Shown here: in pieces, positions 12,760 through 22,716 of the stretch
Layout: each line of letters starts with the position of its first letter
Numbering within the stretch: the stretch's first letter is position 1
From: Sthenelais limicola
Lineage: Eukaryota > Annelida > Polychaeta > Phyllodocida > Sigalionidae
DNA: 64,000 nt
Reading direction: 5' to 3'
Assembly (NCBI GenBank): GCA_942159475.1
Contig: OW804102.1
Coordinates: 22,634,684 to 22,698,683, forward strand
Notes under the pieces: model-generated
Seen by the model: only the letters and a program-made list of their open reading frames with translations
What the model was told of the DNA's origin: nothing
Databases searched by the model: none
Made by a program: the position numbers and the translations under genes

Positions 12760-13200
12760 ATAGATTGTTGATCCTTAGACACATGTACTACTCCACTTGG
12801 GGAGAAATTTTGTTTTGATCCATTTCATAGAAAAGTGATAACTCCATGTACAAGTCCCAATCGAGAGGTACAGTTATTGGAACTTAGGCGTAGTACTGTA
12901 TCAAACTATACAAGTATTGGTGTTGCAAATGAATGTCTAACCTCTAGACACATGTACATGATATATTGGGTCAATGTCACTTGGGTAAAATTATATCTTT
13001 GTCAATTTTGTAGAAAAGTAATAATGTTCATGTGCAAGGTCTCTACTTGTTCCATCAAATTCCATTCCAAATATTGCTTTAAAATGGATTTCTAACATTT
13101 GGACATCTGTATGTTTTATATCAAAAAGACTTCACTTGGGAAAACATTTATTTTTGGATTTTTTGTAGAAAAGTGATATTTCTCACATGCAAGTCCCGGG
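12760..13200. repeat. Degenerate tandem repeat, about 155-185 bp unit x 3
   Basis: The strings acacatgtac, cacttggg, tttgtagaaaagtgata and catgcaagtccc recur in the same order three times. The agaaaagt marker falls near 12829, 13012 and 13166. The units are strongly diverged, so this is an old tandem array. Confidence 0.5.
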
Positions 13201-14139
13201 CACTTTTCAAAATCTTGTCAGTATAATAAAATCTCATATGTCATTAGTTGATTTGCTTGATAAATATAACATTATGATAGTCTTTTACCTTTCTAGTAGT
13301 AGTTGAGTTACAAAACGATGCAAAAAGAGGTCATTGTCAGCTGCAAAACTATAAGTTGGAAAATTTCAGGTAAAATTCTAATAATTGTAAGTGGACCCTA
13401 TTAATTTTTAAAGTCAAATATTCCAGAACCATCAGATGGAGAAGAGCATTTAAGGGATTAACCACTGTCATATGCACTGCTGCATGGAACTAACGCATGA
13501 AAAGTTAGAATTCACAATATTTTTTTCAAACTTTGTCTTGAGAAAGAACATGATTGGGTGATAGCAAAAAGCAAAAATAGAATGGTTCTCAACATATTTT
13601 CTTTTTAATCTTAGTGACCACCAATATTTACTCTTGAAGTTAGTGGGGAAAATGGATATTTTCTCACTTTTTCCAAGATTTCAAACAGATGAATCCCATT
13701 TCTTTTACTTTATTTATCCAGGTGTTATGAACTGGGTTAGGCATTTACCTGCCCATTAATTATTGAGGATCAGGCTCGACCCTGGCAATTTACATGCAAT
13801 AAATAATAGCGGATATTAGAGTTTGGAATTTGTATTAGGTAGTGGAATGAAATGATATGAGATGGTGGTAGCACGAATGAGTATGGGTTAAGCTAAAGTA
13901 GAATGTTATTTGTAATAGGGCACTTCACGAATTGGTAGAAGACATAATTAGTATTGGTAAATGTGCCCCGAGGACAGGCTTAGCTGCAACCACTATCCCC
14001 ATCAGCTAATGCCTCCACTATAGGTCTCAAACTTTGCCCCCTTATTTCTGGAATACAATTTGCTCTGTAGCTGGATAGCTGTTCCAAGATTATCCGATCA
14101 CATGTTGAAAGTAGTTCTGCCCAGGTTCAAGTAGATATT
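13201..14139. other. Gene-free stretch, nothing recognised
   Basis: No supported coding, RNA or repeat feature was found. Confidence 0.5.
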
Positions 14140-14305
14140 ATATTTATTCAAACATTAAAAAAATATCACACAATAAAATATAGAAATACTTTTTAGATTT
14201 AACATAGATGGAATCCACTTAATCTCAACTTTTCAATTATGATGGTATCTCAAAATTTATTTTTCTTCGACTTATGACACATTTTCCCATAACACAACAC
14301 ATATA
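14140..14305. mobile_element. MITE-B fragment (right half)
   Basis: Matches the right half of the 7296-7677 element: caataaaatatagaaatact, then agattt, then aatctcaacttttcaa, ending ttcgacttatgacacatttt and cataacacaacacatata. The left half is not recognisable. Confidence 0.55.
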
Positions 14306-14338
14306 GAATAAAAACAGCTCCCCATCATTCGCTCTGGT

Positions 14339-14580
14339 TCCCGTTGCATAAGAAGTCCTTACTTAAGTCCCCCCCTTTATTACATAATTATTAGTATGTA
14401 ATTATTAAATTATTAAATTAAAATCTATTATTATTACATTTTTGCCTTGCTAAGCAGCTGGGGAATCTGCTATACAGATTATGCAATTTTTGTATTCCTA
14501 CAGAAGGATTTTCCTACCCGAGCAAGGAGAAATAACATAGCAAGGAACCTTTTAAGAATGGATGTATTATGCAACAGGCC
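14339..14580. mobile_element. MITE-D second copy (about 242 bp)
   Basis: Left end ttcccgttgcataag, right end attatgcaacaggcc. It shares TIRs with 6161-6362 but little internal sequence. No coding capacity. Confidence 0.6.
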
Positions 14581-14888
14581 ACTGGTACCGTGGATCAATG
14601 TCTGTTCATGAAGGCCTACTGAGAGTCAGAACCTTGGCCCATAAAAACCAATAAATGTAATTTTCGATTACATTAATTTTCGAGTCGATGAACTGTCTTT
14701 ATTTCTTCATTAACAGAATAATATCCAAGATACAACTAACATACATGTATACTCTGTACATGCACTGTTTCACCAGTACCTTAATTCGACATCAACTTTG
14801 GAAATAAGAATGGCATAAGTAGAAGGATATAGTAAAAGTAGAAGAGTTTAAAAAGATTATTGAGAATATCCTTGAGAATATCATGTAA

Positions 14889-15060
14889 TATTTGTTGTTG
14901 TTGTTGTTACTTTTATTTTGACTGGATGACAATGTCAGTGGGTCAAGCTCCCCGTAGTTGGGAGGATTTCAAGCCCTACTGGACACGCTCGTAACAAGTT
15001 TATAGGAGTAACAATCAGCCATTAGGTCAACGATCTAATGGCCGCTCCTATAAATGTTGG
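14889..15060 (-). mobile_element. LINE 3'-end remnant with (TTG)n tail
   Basis: On the minus strand it reads ggcttgaaatcctcccaact, then gaccc..., ending in aaaataaaagtaacaacaac. This is a LINE-like 3' untranslated end with trinucleotide tail. A 17-bp imperfect inverted repeat (tataggagt...gccattag / ctaatggc..gctcctata) lies at about 15000-15054. The 101-codon minus frame just beyond (15353-15048) has hydrophobic composition but no recognised domain. Confidence 0.4.
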
Positions 15061-15353
15061 TCTTGTCTAATATAAAGGTTTTTATGCAAGATAGTTAGCT
15101 CAGCAACAATATTTATATCATAATAAAATAAGCGATTACTCGGAGAGTTGGGCAATATTATAATAATAATTGCCAATGAGATCTTGGCAACCATAAAGGT
15201 TGCAAATTGGCAGTAATGTTTGTTCATTTTTGAACACTTAGGTAGTAAACTACCTGGTTCTGTCAGTACAAGATAATACAGTACAACAGTACAAATGAGG
15301 AACAGTGAGACGAGGTAGACAAGATAGACAACCAACCAACCAACCAATGCCAC

Positions 15354-16639
15354 ACAACTGGAACATTTATCGGCAAGGGGGGTATATAACCAGTTAGTAT
15401 AAAAAATTCTTAATATGAAACTGGTATCAATAATATTTCATTTAAAAAAACGATTTTACATACATTCTTTCACACAGTAAAAAAAAGTTAGAAAAGTGAA
15501 AGTAGAACTTTACACAGGAAAATGAATGTCTCATAATTATTAAAACAAATCTATAAACACGTCAATTTTGATACAATAAAAACGTCCTTCCTGCTCCCTA
15601 CTCCAGTCATAGAGACACCTTACAAGTTCTAGGTGTTTCATTGTAGGTATAGCTAAAATAAGGAAATAGACACTGAAGTTTTCCTAGTATATATGTTTTA
15701 AGTTGAAGATTTAAGACAAGGCCTTGGCAGTATTTCTAGTTGTAGTGCTTTCTACTCTGAAAGAACAAGGGTCTTATGTGAGCTATGTCCCATTGGCATG
15801 CACTAGGTGCTTGTAGGAAAGTTGAGTGAAACTTCATCCAAACAATCAGAAGAAGAATCAGAAGAAGAATCATTCATTCTAAAACTTTTCTATTCATATT
15901 TTTCCCCGAGAATGATAAACATCACAACTTATTTACGAGTATCTGTAATGACCCGGGTAATATGTTATTCATTGATAGATTTGCAAGTCTGTCTAAACCT
16001 GCCTCTTTAATTTAATATAACATGTTTTAACATGAAGAATGTTTATATGAACTTCATGAACATGTGGTTATTCTCACAAACCATACAAATATCGAATAAT
16101 GATAATTATATTAATTCATGCAATAAATGTTACGTAATCGACACGTAATCATAAATAAGCTAATAGTATGCATAAAACATGCGTGACACCATAGAGAGGG
16201 GCGGGACCACCACACCTCCGAGCCAATAAGGATTTGGAGGCGTCAGCATCTTTGGAAATAGCGAAATCAGTAGACACTGAAATTCACAACTGTGTGGAAG
16301 TGTTACTTCGCTCTCTACAATACTTAACGTATTATATCCCCTTAGATCACTATTTCCTGTGATTACATGCGTTCAAACTAGTGTAATTTAAAAACATATA
16401 CTGAGTATAACATATCTACATACTTCTTATGTGGAAAAAACCTATTGTTTGTCAACACTAGCGCATATGAAATTGATGACACAAAATATGGATGTACTTC
16501 ATGTATCGTTACCACCTTTTTATATACTTCTTTTAAATCTCATTACCATCACATCTCATTGATTCATACTTGTTACTTGTTATGTAATTAAGTTGTTTTG
16601 TTCATGACATGACTTCACAGACAAAAGATAAAAACCGTA
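15354..16639. other. Gene-free stretch, nothing recognised
   Basis: Contains a small (tcagaagaa)n repeat near 15847-15872 and a less AT-rich patch near 16190-16320 (ggggcgggaccaccacacct) that resembles promoter-type composition. No gene is recognised next to it. Confidence 0.4.
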
Positions 16640-16760
16640 AGTCCACCCTCAGGGCCTGGCGGGAGATAGGGTTTACCTATAGCCATGTTATTATGACTCT
16701 TGGCACATGCCTAAGTTAGTTGTCTTACTTGAATAAAGAAATGTCAAAAAAAAAGTGAGG
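16640..16760 (+). mobile_element. Possible retroelement 3' end with poly(A)
   Basis: The string ttgaataaagaaatgtc followed by nine A residues ends a stretch starting ccctcagggcctggcgggag. A poly(A) signal directly before an A-run is typical of an inserted SINE/LINE 3' end. The family is not identified. Confidence 0.35.
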
Positions 16761-17167
16761 GGAAATGACCGCATTGAAAAACGTCTAACCGTCTAACCGT
16801 CCGTATTTCTCTGATTTATTAGGCTGAGACACAAGCTGGTGGCAAAACTGATCTACGCATTTATCGATAAAGTATAGAGAAGAAAGCAGGCGGCTAGAGA
16901 ATGAAGAGAAGCTCTACTTCGTGGATAAAGTGGATACAACTTGATTGTAGTTATTAACCAATATGCGCAAATAGAAAACAGACTTCACTGAGGTCGTGTG
17001 TCCACTAAAGCAAATCTGTGGCGATTGTTTCCCTCTCAATGGTTCAGTACAGTGGATTGGTGGCATGCAGGGAGCGCAGGTTCACGTATTTGCGCGGCCA
17101 TAGACACAAATGTGTGCAAGCGAGTAGTATACAGAAATGGGGCGCAGCACATTGCTATATTCATAAA
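16761..17167. other. Gene-free stretch, nothing recognised
   Basis: A short tandem (gtctaaccgtctaaccgtc, about 16782-16801) is the only structure seen. Confidence 0.45.
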
Positions 17168-17369
17168 GGTGGTCTCCACTGGCTGCGGTAAGCTCTGCGG
17201 TAAGCCTTGCGATGGTTTGTGCTGGTTCTGTATGTGGTGTGGAGTGGCGAGGTCCTTGCCTATATATGGTCAGTAGGCGGGACCTCGCCACTCCACAACA
17301 ACACAGCACCATCACAAGGCTTACCGCAGAGCTTATCGCAGCGCTTACCGCAGCCAGTGGAGACCACCC
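17168..17369. repeat. Long hairpin, about 90-bp arms
   Basis: The left arm (17168-17255, starting ggtggtctccactggctgcg) is complementary over most of its length to the right arm (17280-17369, ending gcagccagtggagaccacc). The loop is 24 bases. Both arms carry short repeats of gcggtaagc / gcttaccgc. The overlapping 70-112-codon frames on both strands are by-products of this inverted repeat. Confidence 0.9.
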
Positions 17370-17390
17370 TATAGGGTGCATTGCACCATA

Positions 17391-17552
17391 CAGTGGAACC
17401 TCACATAAAGATTTAATCATTTAATTAAGACCAGTTAACCCAGTCCCGAATTATTCCCTCTTATTAGATTTAGTGCCCTCTAAAGAGACCACCTCGCTAT
17501 GAGACCAACAATCATTCAGTCCCAAGGGTGGTCTTAATAGCGAAGTTCCACT
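17391..17552. mobile_element. Possible pogo/Tigger-like MITE (about 160 bp)
   Basis: Left end cagtggaacctcacat, right end gcgaagttccactt, giving 10-12 bp imperfect TIRs. TA flanks both ends (caTAcagtgg, cactttA). CAGTGGAACCTC-type ends are common in pogo/Tigger-related elements. The short TIR keeps confidence low. Confidence 0.35.
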
Positions 17553-18242
17553 TTAAACGATAAGCTCTTGTCTTCAAAGCCTTGTAACACCCTCTTAAAT
17601 TGACGACTACGATTATGATACGAGGGTTGTTGCACTGAAACTCATTTGAGCGAGGTAAGAGGTCTCTCAGAATTCTCTCGTATAAAGTGCAATGCAACTT
17701 TTGCTAAGAAAGAGTTACGAAGTCTTTAAGAGTGGTTCAACACAGAATCGTATAGTACTTTCAGTTGGAAATACAAGTTGTATCTTCTATAATATAAATA
17801 AAGCATGAATAAAAATCGGAGATGTCAATAAGAAATCCGAGACCTTCCTTTTCTAACACATTTAGTACACATGTACTACATATCTACCAGAACAGTCTAA
17901 CATGCCACCAAAAGTCACTCTATAAGGCAGTCTTTCCCTGCCTCCTGTTCCAGCATCCGATACCCAAATATAATCATATTGGTTTGAATAATGTAAATGT
18001 ACACATTCTAACAAATAGTGATATGTCTCTCTTTTTTGCAGGTCTTCGTAGAAATACTTGTCTGATCGGAGAGACAGGAAACCTACATACACAGGTAACA
18101 TCCATGTTTGAATTCTTACTTTTTCACTTCTTCTCTCCACCGTTGGTAGACCTATAGCTCTAAGTGGCATAGCTAGTTGATATAGCAAGCCGATGGTTTT
18201 GATTTGATGAACATTCATTTAAGGTTATTTCTCTCTATATAT
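17553..18242. other. Gene-free stretch, nothing recognised
   Basis: Two overlapping 111-118-codon frames on opposite strands (17822-18157 plus, 18218-17862 minus) show no recognisable motif and are probably chance frames. Confidence 0.4.
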
Positions 18243-20115
18243 GGCCCATTCTCACGAAAGTAGTGCAATCCCCCATTATTTCCATTTATTGGTCAATATT
18301 TTGGTTGATATTGATCTTAAATACATAGGAATCGATTAGCTACATGCAACTTGGCATAAGCATAATTAAAATATATACTTTTGTGTATCTGTGACGTATA
18401 TTTTTTCAATTATATACTATCAAATCAAGGAAAAAAACCCATTAATCACTACCAAACTCATAGTTATGTTGAGATAGAATATAGTTGAATCAATATGCAT
18501 GAATAAAATTTGTGCCATAGAATGGGGCATAAAAACCGAATAAAATGATGTATTAAGGTTGAATATAGCTGCAGAATTCATGGTCCTAAGTCAATTAATG
18601 TAAAAATGGCAAAATTAAGGTGTAAAAACGTCGCCAAGCATAGGTTGGCAGACACATGTATATCACCATTGGAAGATTCTCAGACCTTAGGCCTTAGGCC
18701 TTGGGGCTGATCCTAATAATTGGTGGAAAAAACGTCGCCCCCCGGCGACGTTTTTTCCACATTATGGGGACGTTTTTACATAAAAATATGAGGTAAATAT
18801 TGACCAAATTAAATCATTTTCCACTTATTTACCATTATATCATCTTAGACTTTGTGGGAAACGATCTCCAGAAACTGTTAAGATTCCAAAAAGTGAGTTA
18901 TTTAGACTTTAGATAGGGCGACGTTTTTACAGTTTTCACTCAATTTATGACTTGGCAGTGTAAAAACGTCGCCCCTATTAGAATCCTTGTATTCAAGAAA
19001 TAATTTGATTTTGATGTTCATATCCTGCTCAGTTTTAAGGAACAAGTCCTTAGGTAGCTTCCTCTAACAAAATAAAAAAGATTGATAAATATATTTCATG
19101 TAGATGAGTGATTATGATACATTGCATGGAAGAGGTATGGACATCACAGGATACAACATAATTCTTGTAATTATTCTTTGACAAGAATGCAAGGATACAT
19201 CAAAGATGTATTTAAAACACTGTCCTGAAATTTGGTACAGATACTGCTATGATCATTAGCGCAAGGCACCCCAAAAATGAGAATATTCCAACAAAGAAAT
19301 CTGATGATTTAATCACTTTGAATAACATCACTTTTGTAACTTGTGACTCATTTTCCCGAGACACATCATATAGGCCTCTACTGCATGAAAACGTTCCCAT
19401 CCTTGAGTGGATAATGAAATGAATGACAAATTTTCAAAACATTATGCTAAAATGGTCTAAAATGGTGCCAATCATGTATTAAAAACATAAAAAATAACAA
19501 TCAGACTTTATATAATTGACTAAATTAGAGATAGATTGGGCGACGTTTTTACACTCAGAAAAAACGTCGCCCAAATTTGAAGTCCTAAAACATGGATAAT
19601 TTACCAAAAATCTGACTAACTTACCATACTCAGGGGTAAAAGATAATATTTGATCATATTATAACAGAAAAAAAGATTGATTTGAGAATAATAAATAAAA
19701 ATACAGTCAATGATAGGATGTTTCATCTGATTGATATGGGAATCCAGTTTCTGACTTTTTTGTTGTGCCCGATTTGAAAAGTATTTATACAGGAAAGAAA
19801 AAACTTTTTTGGGCTATTACATTAAGAAAACATTTAGTTAGAGTATAGTGATAAAAATAATAGATGATATACAAATTAGATATGAGAAATGATCATTACT
19901 AAGATATATAGGGGTGTGCGACGTTTTTTCAACAACTTTTCTACACCAATCATTGATAAGCCCCTGTACAAAAACTATTGGTCGAATTCAATGGCAAACT
20001 GAGATATATTACCACCTATATAGTACCTTCAAACCTACCAAATCTCAGATTGATCAAGCAAAATGTAATTTCGACCCTTTTGTGACAGGTTGCACTACTT
20101 TCGTGAGAATGGGTC
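18243..20115. mobile_element. 1.87-kb non-autonomous TIR element with ACGTCGCC iterons
   Basis: The left terminus (18243-18268, ggcccattctcacgaaagta, then gtgcaa) is the reverse complement of the right terminus (20090-20115) with one mismatch in 26 bp. Both sides are flanked by atatat, which may include the target duplication. Inside, a motif close to TGTAAAAACGTCGCC occurs nine times in both orientations: near 18621, 18726, 18744, 18766, 18916, 18959, 19538, 19559 and 19917. The pair at 18726-18760 forms a perfect hairpin, and 19538-19572 is an inverted pair with a 5-base gap. A MITE-B fragment lies inside (about 19205-19375). No transposase frame is present, so it would need an enzyme supplied elsewhere. 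The repeated motif may be nested element ends or transposase-binding iterons. Confidence 0.8.
19205..19375. mobile_element. MITE-B fragment nested in the 1.87-kb element
   Basis: The sequence aatttggtacagatactg... through cacttttgtaacttgtgact and catttt...gacacatcatata matches the right half of the 27215-27618 copy, including the caaaaatgag and aatcac segments. Confidence 0.6.
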
Positions 20116-21292
20116 ATATATACATTACATAATATTTTATTACATGACCGGGGGGGAGAATATTAGTTTTAAAATTTGATATAATATTGTTTATATGACA
20201 TAGATATATACTATCAGAATATTAACTTTATGATCTTATATTTGCAAGGTTCACTCAATACCTTTAAAGCTTGGCTTTTTAAGTCATGTGTTGGCTAATA
20301 AATAGTCTGGGTAATGGACAGAAGATCACATCGGCCCAGGATCTGAAAGAGAAAAAGTGGCTTTGAAAGAAAACTACCCTAGCCACTGAAGGCCTAACCA
20401 CATTTCTTAAGGAATTGGGTGCCAAGTATCCCTCTGCAAATATAATCGAGAAAGTCATTAACTTCCATTCCCTTTACAAAATAATCGTTGCTTTTTACTT
20501 CCTCGGATCATTTAAGAAAAGCTCCAAAGGCTACATAAGTTCCGAATCCCCCATCTCCTTAATAGTAATCTTGGATTCTCTAATTAGTGTGGCATAAATC
20601 AAAGAAAATGTATACCCCTCCAGCAACTAACTCCCTAATTAGATTTACAATGATTATGCGAATCAATTTCTGAAGTATAAAACTCATTAAATGGTTACCT
20701 AACTGCATTAAATTTACGTTTTAGGCTGGTAGTCAGGCTTTTATATAAGACATGTCTTGTCAAATACTTTCATGAGATTAAGTTGTTGGGAAAGTGTTAG
20801 GGTTAGAAAATGTGTTTATTCTTTCCTAACGTTTGATAATATAACAATTTGCAGAAGAAGTTGTTGGAGATACGTGAAAGTTTTACTTGCATCCATATAA
20901 TATAAAGCTAGAGAGTTAGAATGTTTCCATAGCAACCATGACCAAGGAAACACAATTCCAGATTGGGTCTATAGCTAGAAATGATCAGCACATCAAAAAG
21001 TTCCACTATGCTAAATTTCATGCTTTTATGAAAAAGTGCATAATTGTTTAGCAAAATGACTGGACTATTATGTATCTTTACATTATGTCATTATCTATAC
21101 AGCTTGAATGTCAAACTTCGCTGAATAAAAAATTACAGGCTACACTCTTGTGTTCGCATCTAATGACCAATTAACAAAGTATACTCCCTCAGGTTCTGAA
21201 ACTGATGCATTATCCAGTGTAATTGTGTTCCATTAAATGTATGGCATTTGGGAATGGTCGATATAAGTGGACAACCAATGAGTAAATTTCAT
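20116..21292. other. Gene-free stretch, nothing recognised
   Basis: AT-rich DNA. A 60-codon frame at 20415-20597 has no recognisable domain. No repeat family was identified. Confidence 0.45.
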
Positions 21293-21416
21293 CATTAAAA
21301 CAGCCGTACAGGGTAATTGTGATATAAATTTGGGATACAAGCTCAACTGTCACACTCAGAAACCATACCACTCGCTATATATATGACACACAACTTCTCT
21401 GTATTCGCTGTATTCC
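21293..21416. repeat. Terminal repeat A, left copy
   Basis: Starts tcattaaaacagccgtacag and ends cgctgtattcc. Matches 26698-26809 in direct orientation, except that this copy has an extra ctgtatt after cacaacttct. Confidence 0.9.
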
Positions 21417-21557
21417 GATTTCGCTTCTGACTAGGGTGCGAGCGAAGGTCCAAGTGGCGTGTCTGACAGACTTGGCCCAGAGTTCAGTTATAAGTCGTGA
21501 AGGTGGCGCCACCCATTCAATGCCCTATAATGACACGTCATTATTAGCCTCATTAAA
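21417..21557. repeat. Terminal repeat B, left copy
   Basis: 141 bp starting gatttcgcttctgactaggg and ending gcctcattaaa, directly repeated at 26559-26699 with a single difference (gcgaagg here, gcgcagg there). Its inner edge with the following tgagg makes the palindrome-like cctcattaaatgagg. Confidence 0.95.
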
Positions 21558-21751
21558 TGAGGAGGCGAAGAGTAAATTAAAATACATTTTGTTTATTATT
21601 TTGGGTAAAAGGTTATAAAGATCCAGCGATGAACATTTTCATTTGTTGAATAAAATAAATGGTGTATTATATCACATAAATATCACATTGTCTGTTGAAA
21701 TTGCTGGGTAATAAATAGTTGAAGATTAAAAGAGATAACCAAGGGGATTCG

Positions 21752-22696
21752 CTAAGCGAGTCGCTTAAGGGCGTGATGGACAGATGTTCTTGTGGAAGAG
21801 AAGGGGCGTATATACGCCGCCACCGCGTCGGACGCCCACGTCCCGTGAGATTTGACATCTTGGAGGGAGGCTCCGGCAGCGTTGTAAGCGTATGACGCCG
21901 ACCCTCGGCGAAGGCTGTGTAAGGAGAAAAGGCGTGAATCAAGGTGCGCAGCTTTGAGAAGGCGCTTCCATTGAGTCACTATATAGTTAATGGTCATGTG
22001 TCGGGCGTTAGGGAATTGCAGGAGCGGGGAGCTCGAGTCTCTTGTCGGCGCCTGTTTGTCGAGGCGTAGAAGGGCTCTGCGGAGGCAGAACACTGGATCG
22101 TCTGTCGTCGGGACAAATAAGATCGTGGCCTGGCGCGATGATTGCATTGATTTCGACCACTTTATGGAGACATATGAGCCGTCCGATGCTATTCTGCAGT
22201 CTCCCCGCGTCAGGTGTCTAGTGGCGTCAAAGAGGGCACCAGATCTGGGAGCAAGATTGCTCTGACGCAACATGCCCATATACATGACGAGGATAGCCAC
22301 TCTGATGTGCGTAGGAAAGTCGAGGAGGTGTATATTCAATAGTATTTTCTTCAAGATATGTGGCGTGACAGGAAGCTTCGGCTTCGGGACATGCCTGAGC
22401 GTCAGTTGCAGGCCCCTTATGGCGTAGGCGACCCGCGGATGGTAGAGAGAGGCCGAGGCATACCCCGTCAGCTTGAAGAACGTCCTGACGCCTGTAATAG
22501 TGTTTATGATAGTAGCAGGGACTTTTGTATACTTAGCTAAATATTCGACGAACCAGCATATTAGCTCAGGAAAAGGTTGCTTGAAATTGTGGCCCACAGC
22601 TTTGCAGAATGCGATATACTTCCTGACGGCCGCATGCCTATTTGCGACTGTCCCCGGGCGATGTGCTTGGCGTTGTCTGGCCTGAGCAGCTTCCAC
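21752..22696 (-). CDS. Tyrosine recombinase (retrotransposon integrase)
   Basis: The 314-residue frame is a tyrosine recombinase, expected to integrate the circular DNA of the element by strand exchange instead of a DDE integrase. The residues visible are Arg144 (in MLRQSNL), His260 and Arg263 (HSLRRG), His284 (HGTW) and the nucleophile Tyr295 (AAYIRP), which is the complete catalytic set. Residues 1-105 form the helical core-binding part. The frame has no early ATG: it starts with GTG at 22696, and the first internal Met lies near residue 138 inside the catalytic domain. It stays open up to 22744, overlapping the end of the RT frame by about 28 bases. Translation therefore probably needs splicing, frameshifting or reinitiation. 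Confidence 0.92.
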   Translation of the reverse strand: MEAAQARQRQAHRPGTVANRHAAVRKYIAFCKAVGHNFKQPFPELICWFVEYLAKYTKVPATIINTITGVRTFFKLTGYASASLYHPRVAYAIRGLQLTLRHVPKPKLPVTPHILKKILLNIHLLDFPTHIRVAILVMYMGMLRQSNLAPRSGALFDATRHLTRGDCRIASDGSYVSIKWSKSMQSSRQATILFVPTTDDPVFCLRRALLRLDKQAPTRDSSSPLLQFPNARHMTINYIVTQWKRLLKAAHLDSRLFSLHSLRRGSASYAYNAAGASLQDVKSHGTWASDAVAAYIRPFSSTRTSVHHALKRLA

Positions 22697-22716
22697 GAGG
22701 TGCCTAGGTTGCCTGC

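Noticed and set aside
17082..17420. Overlapping 70-112-codon frames on both strands
   Set aside because: They follow from the long inverted repeat at 17168-17369 and match no domain.
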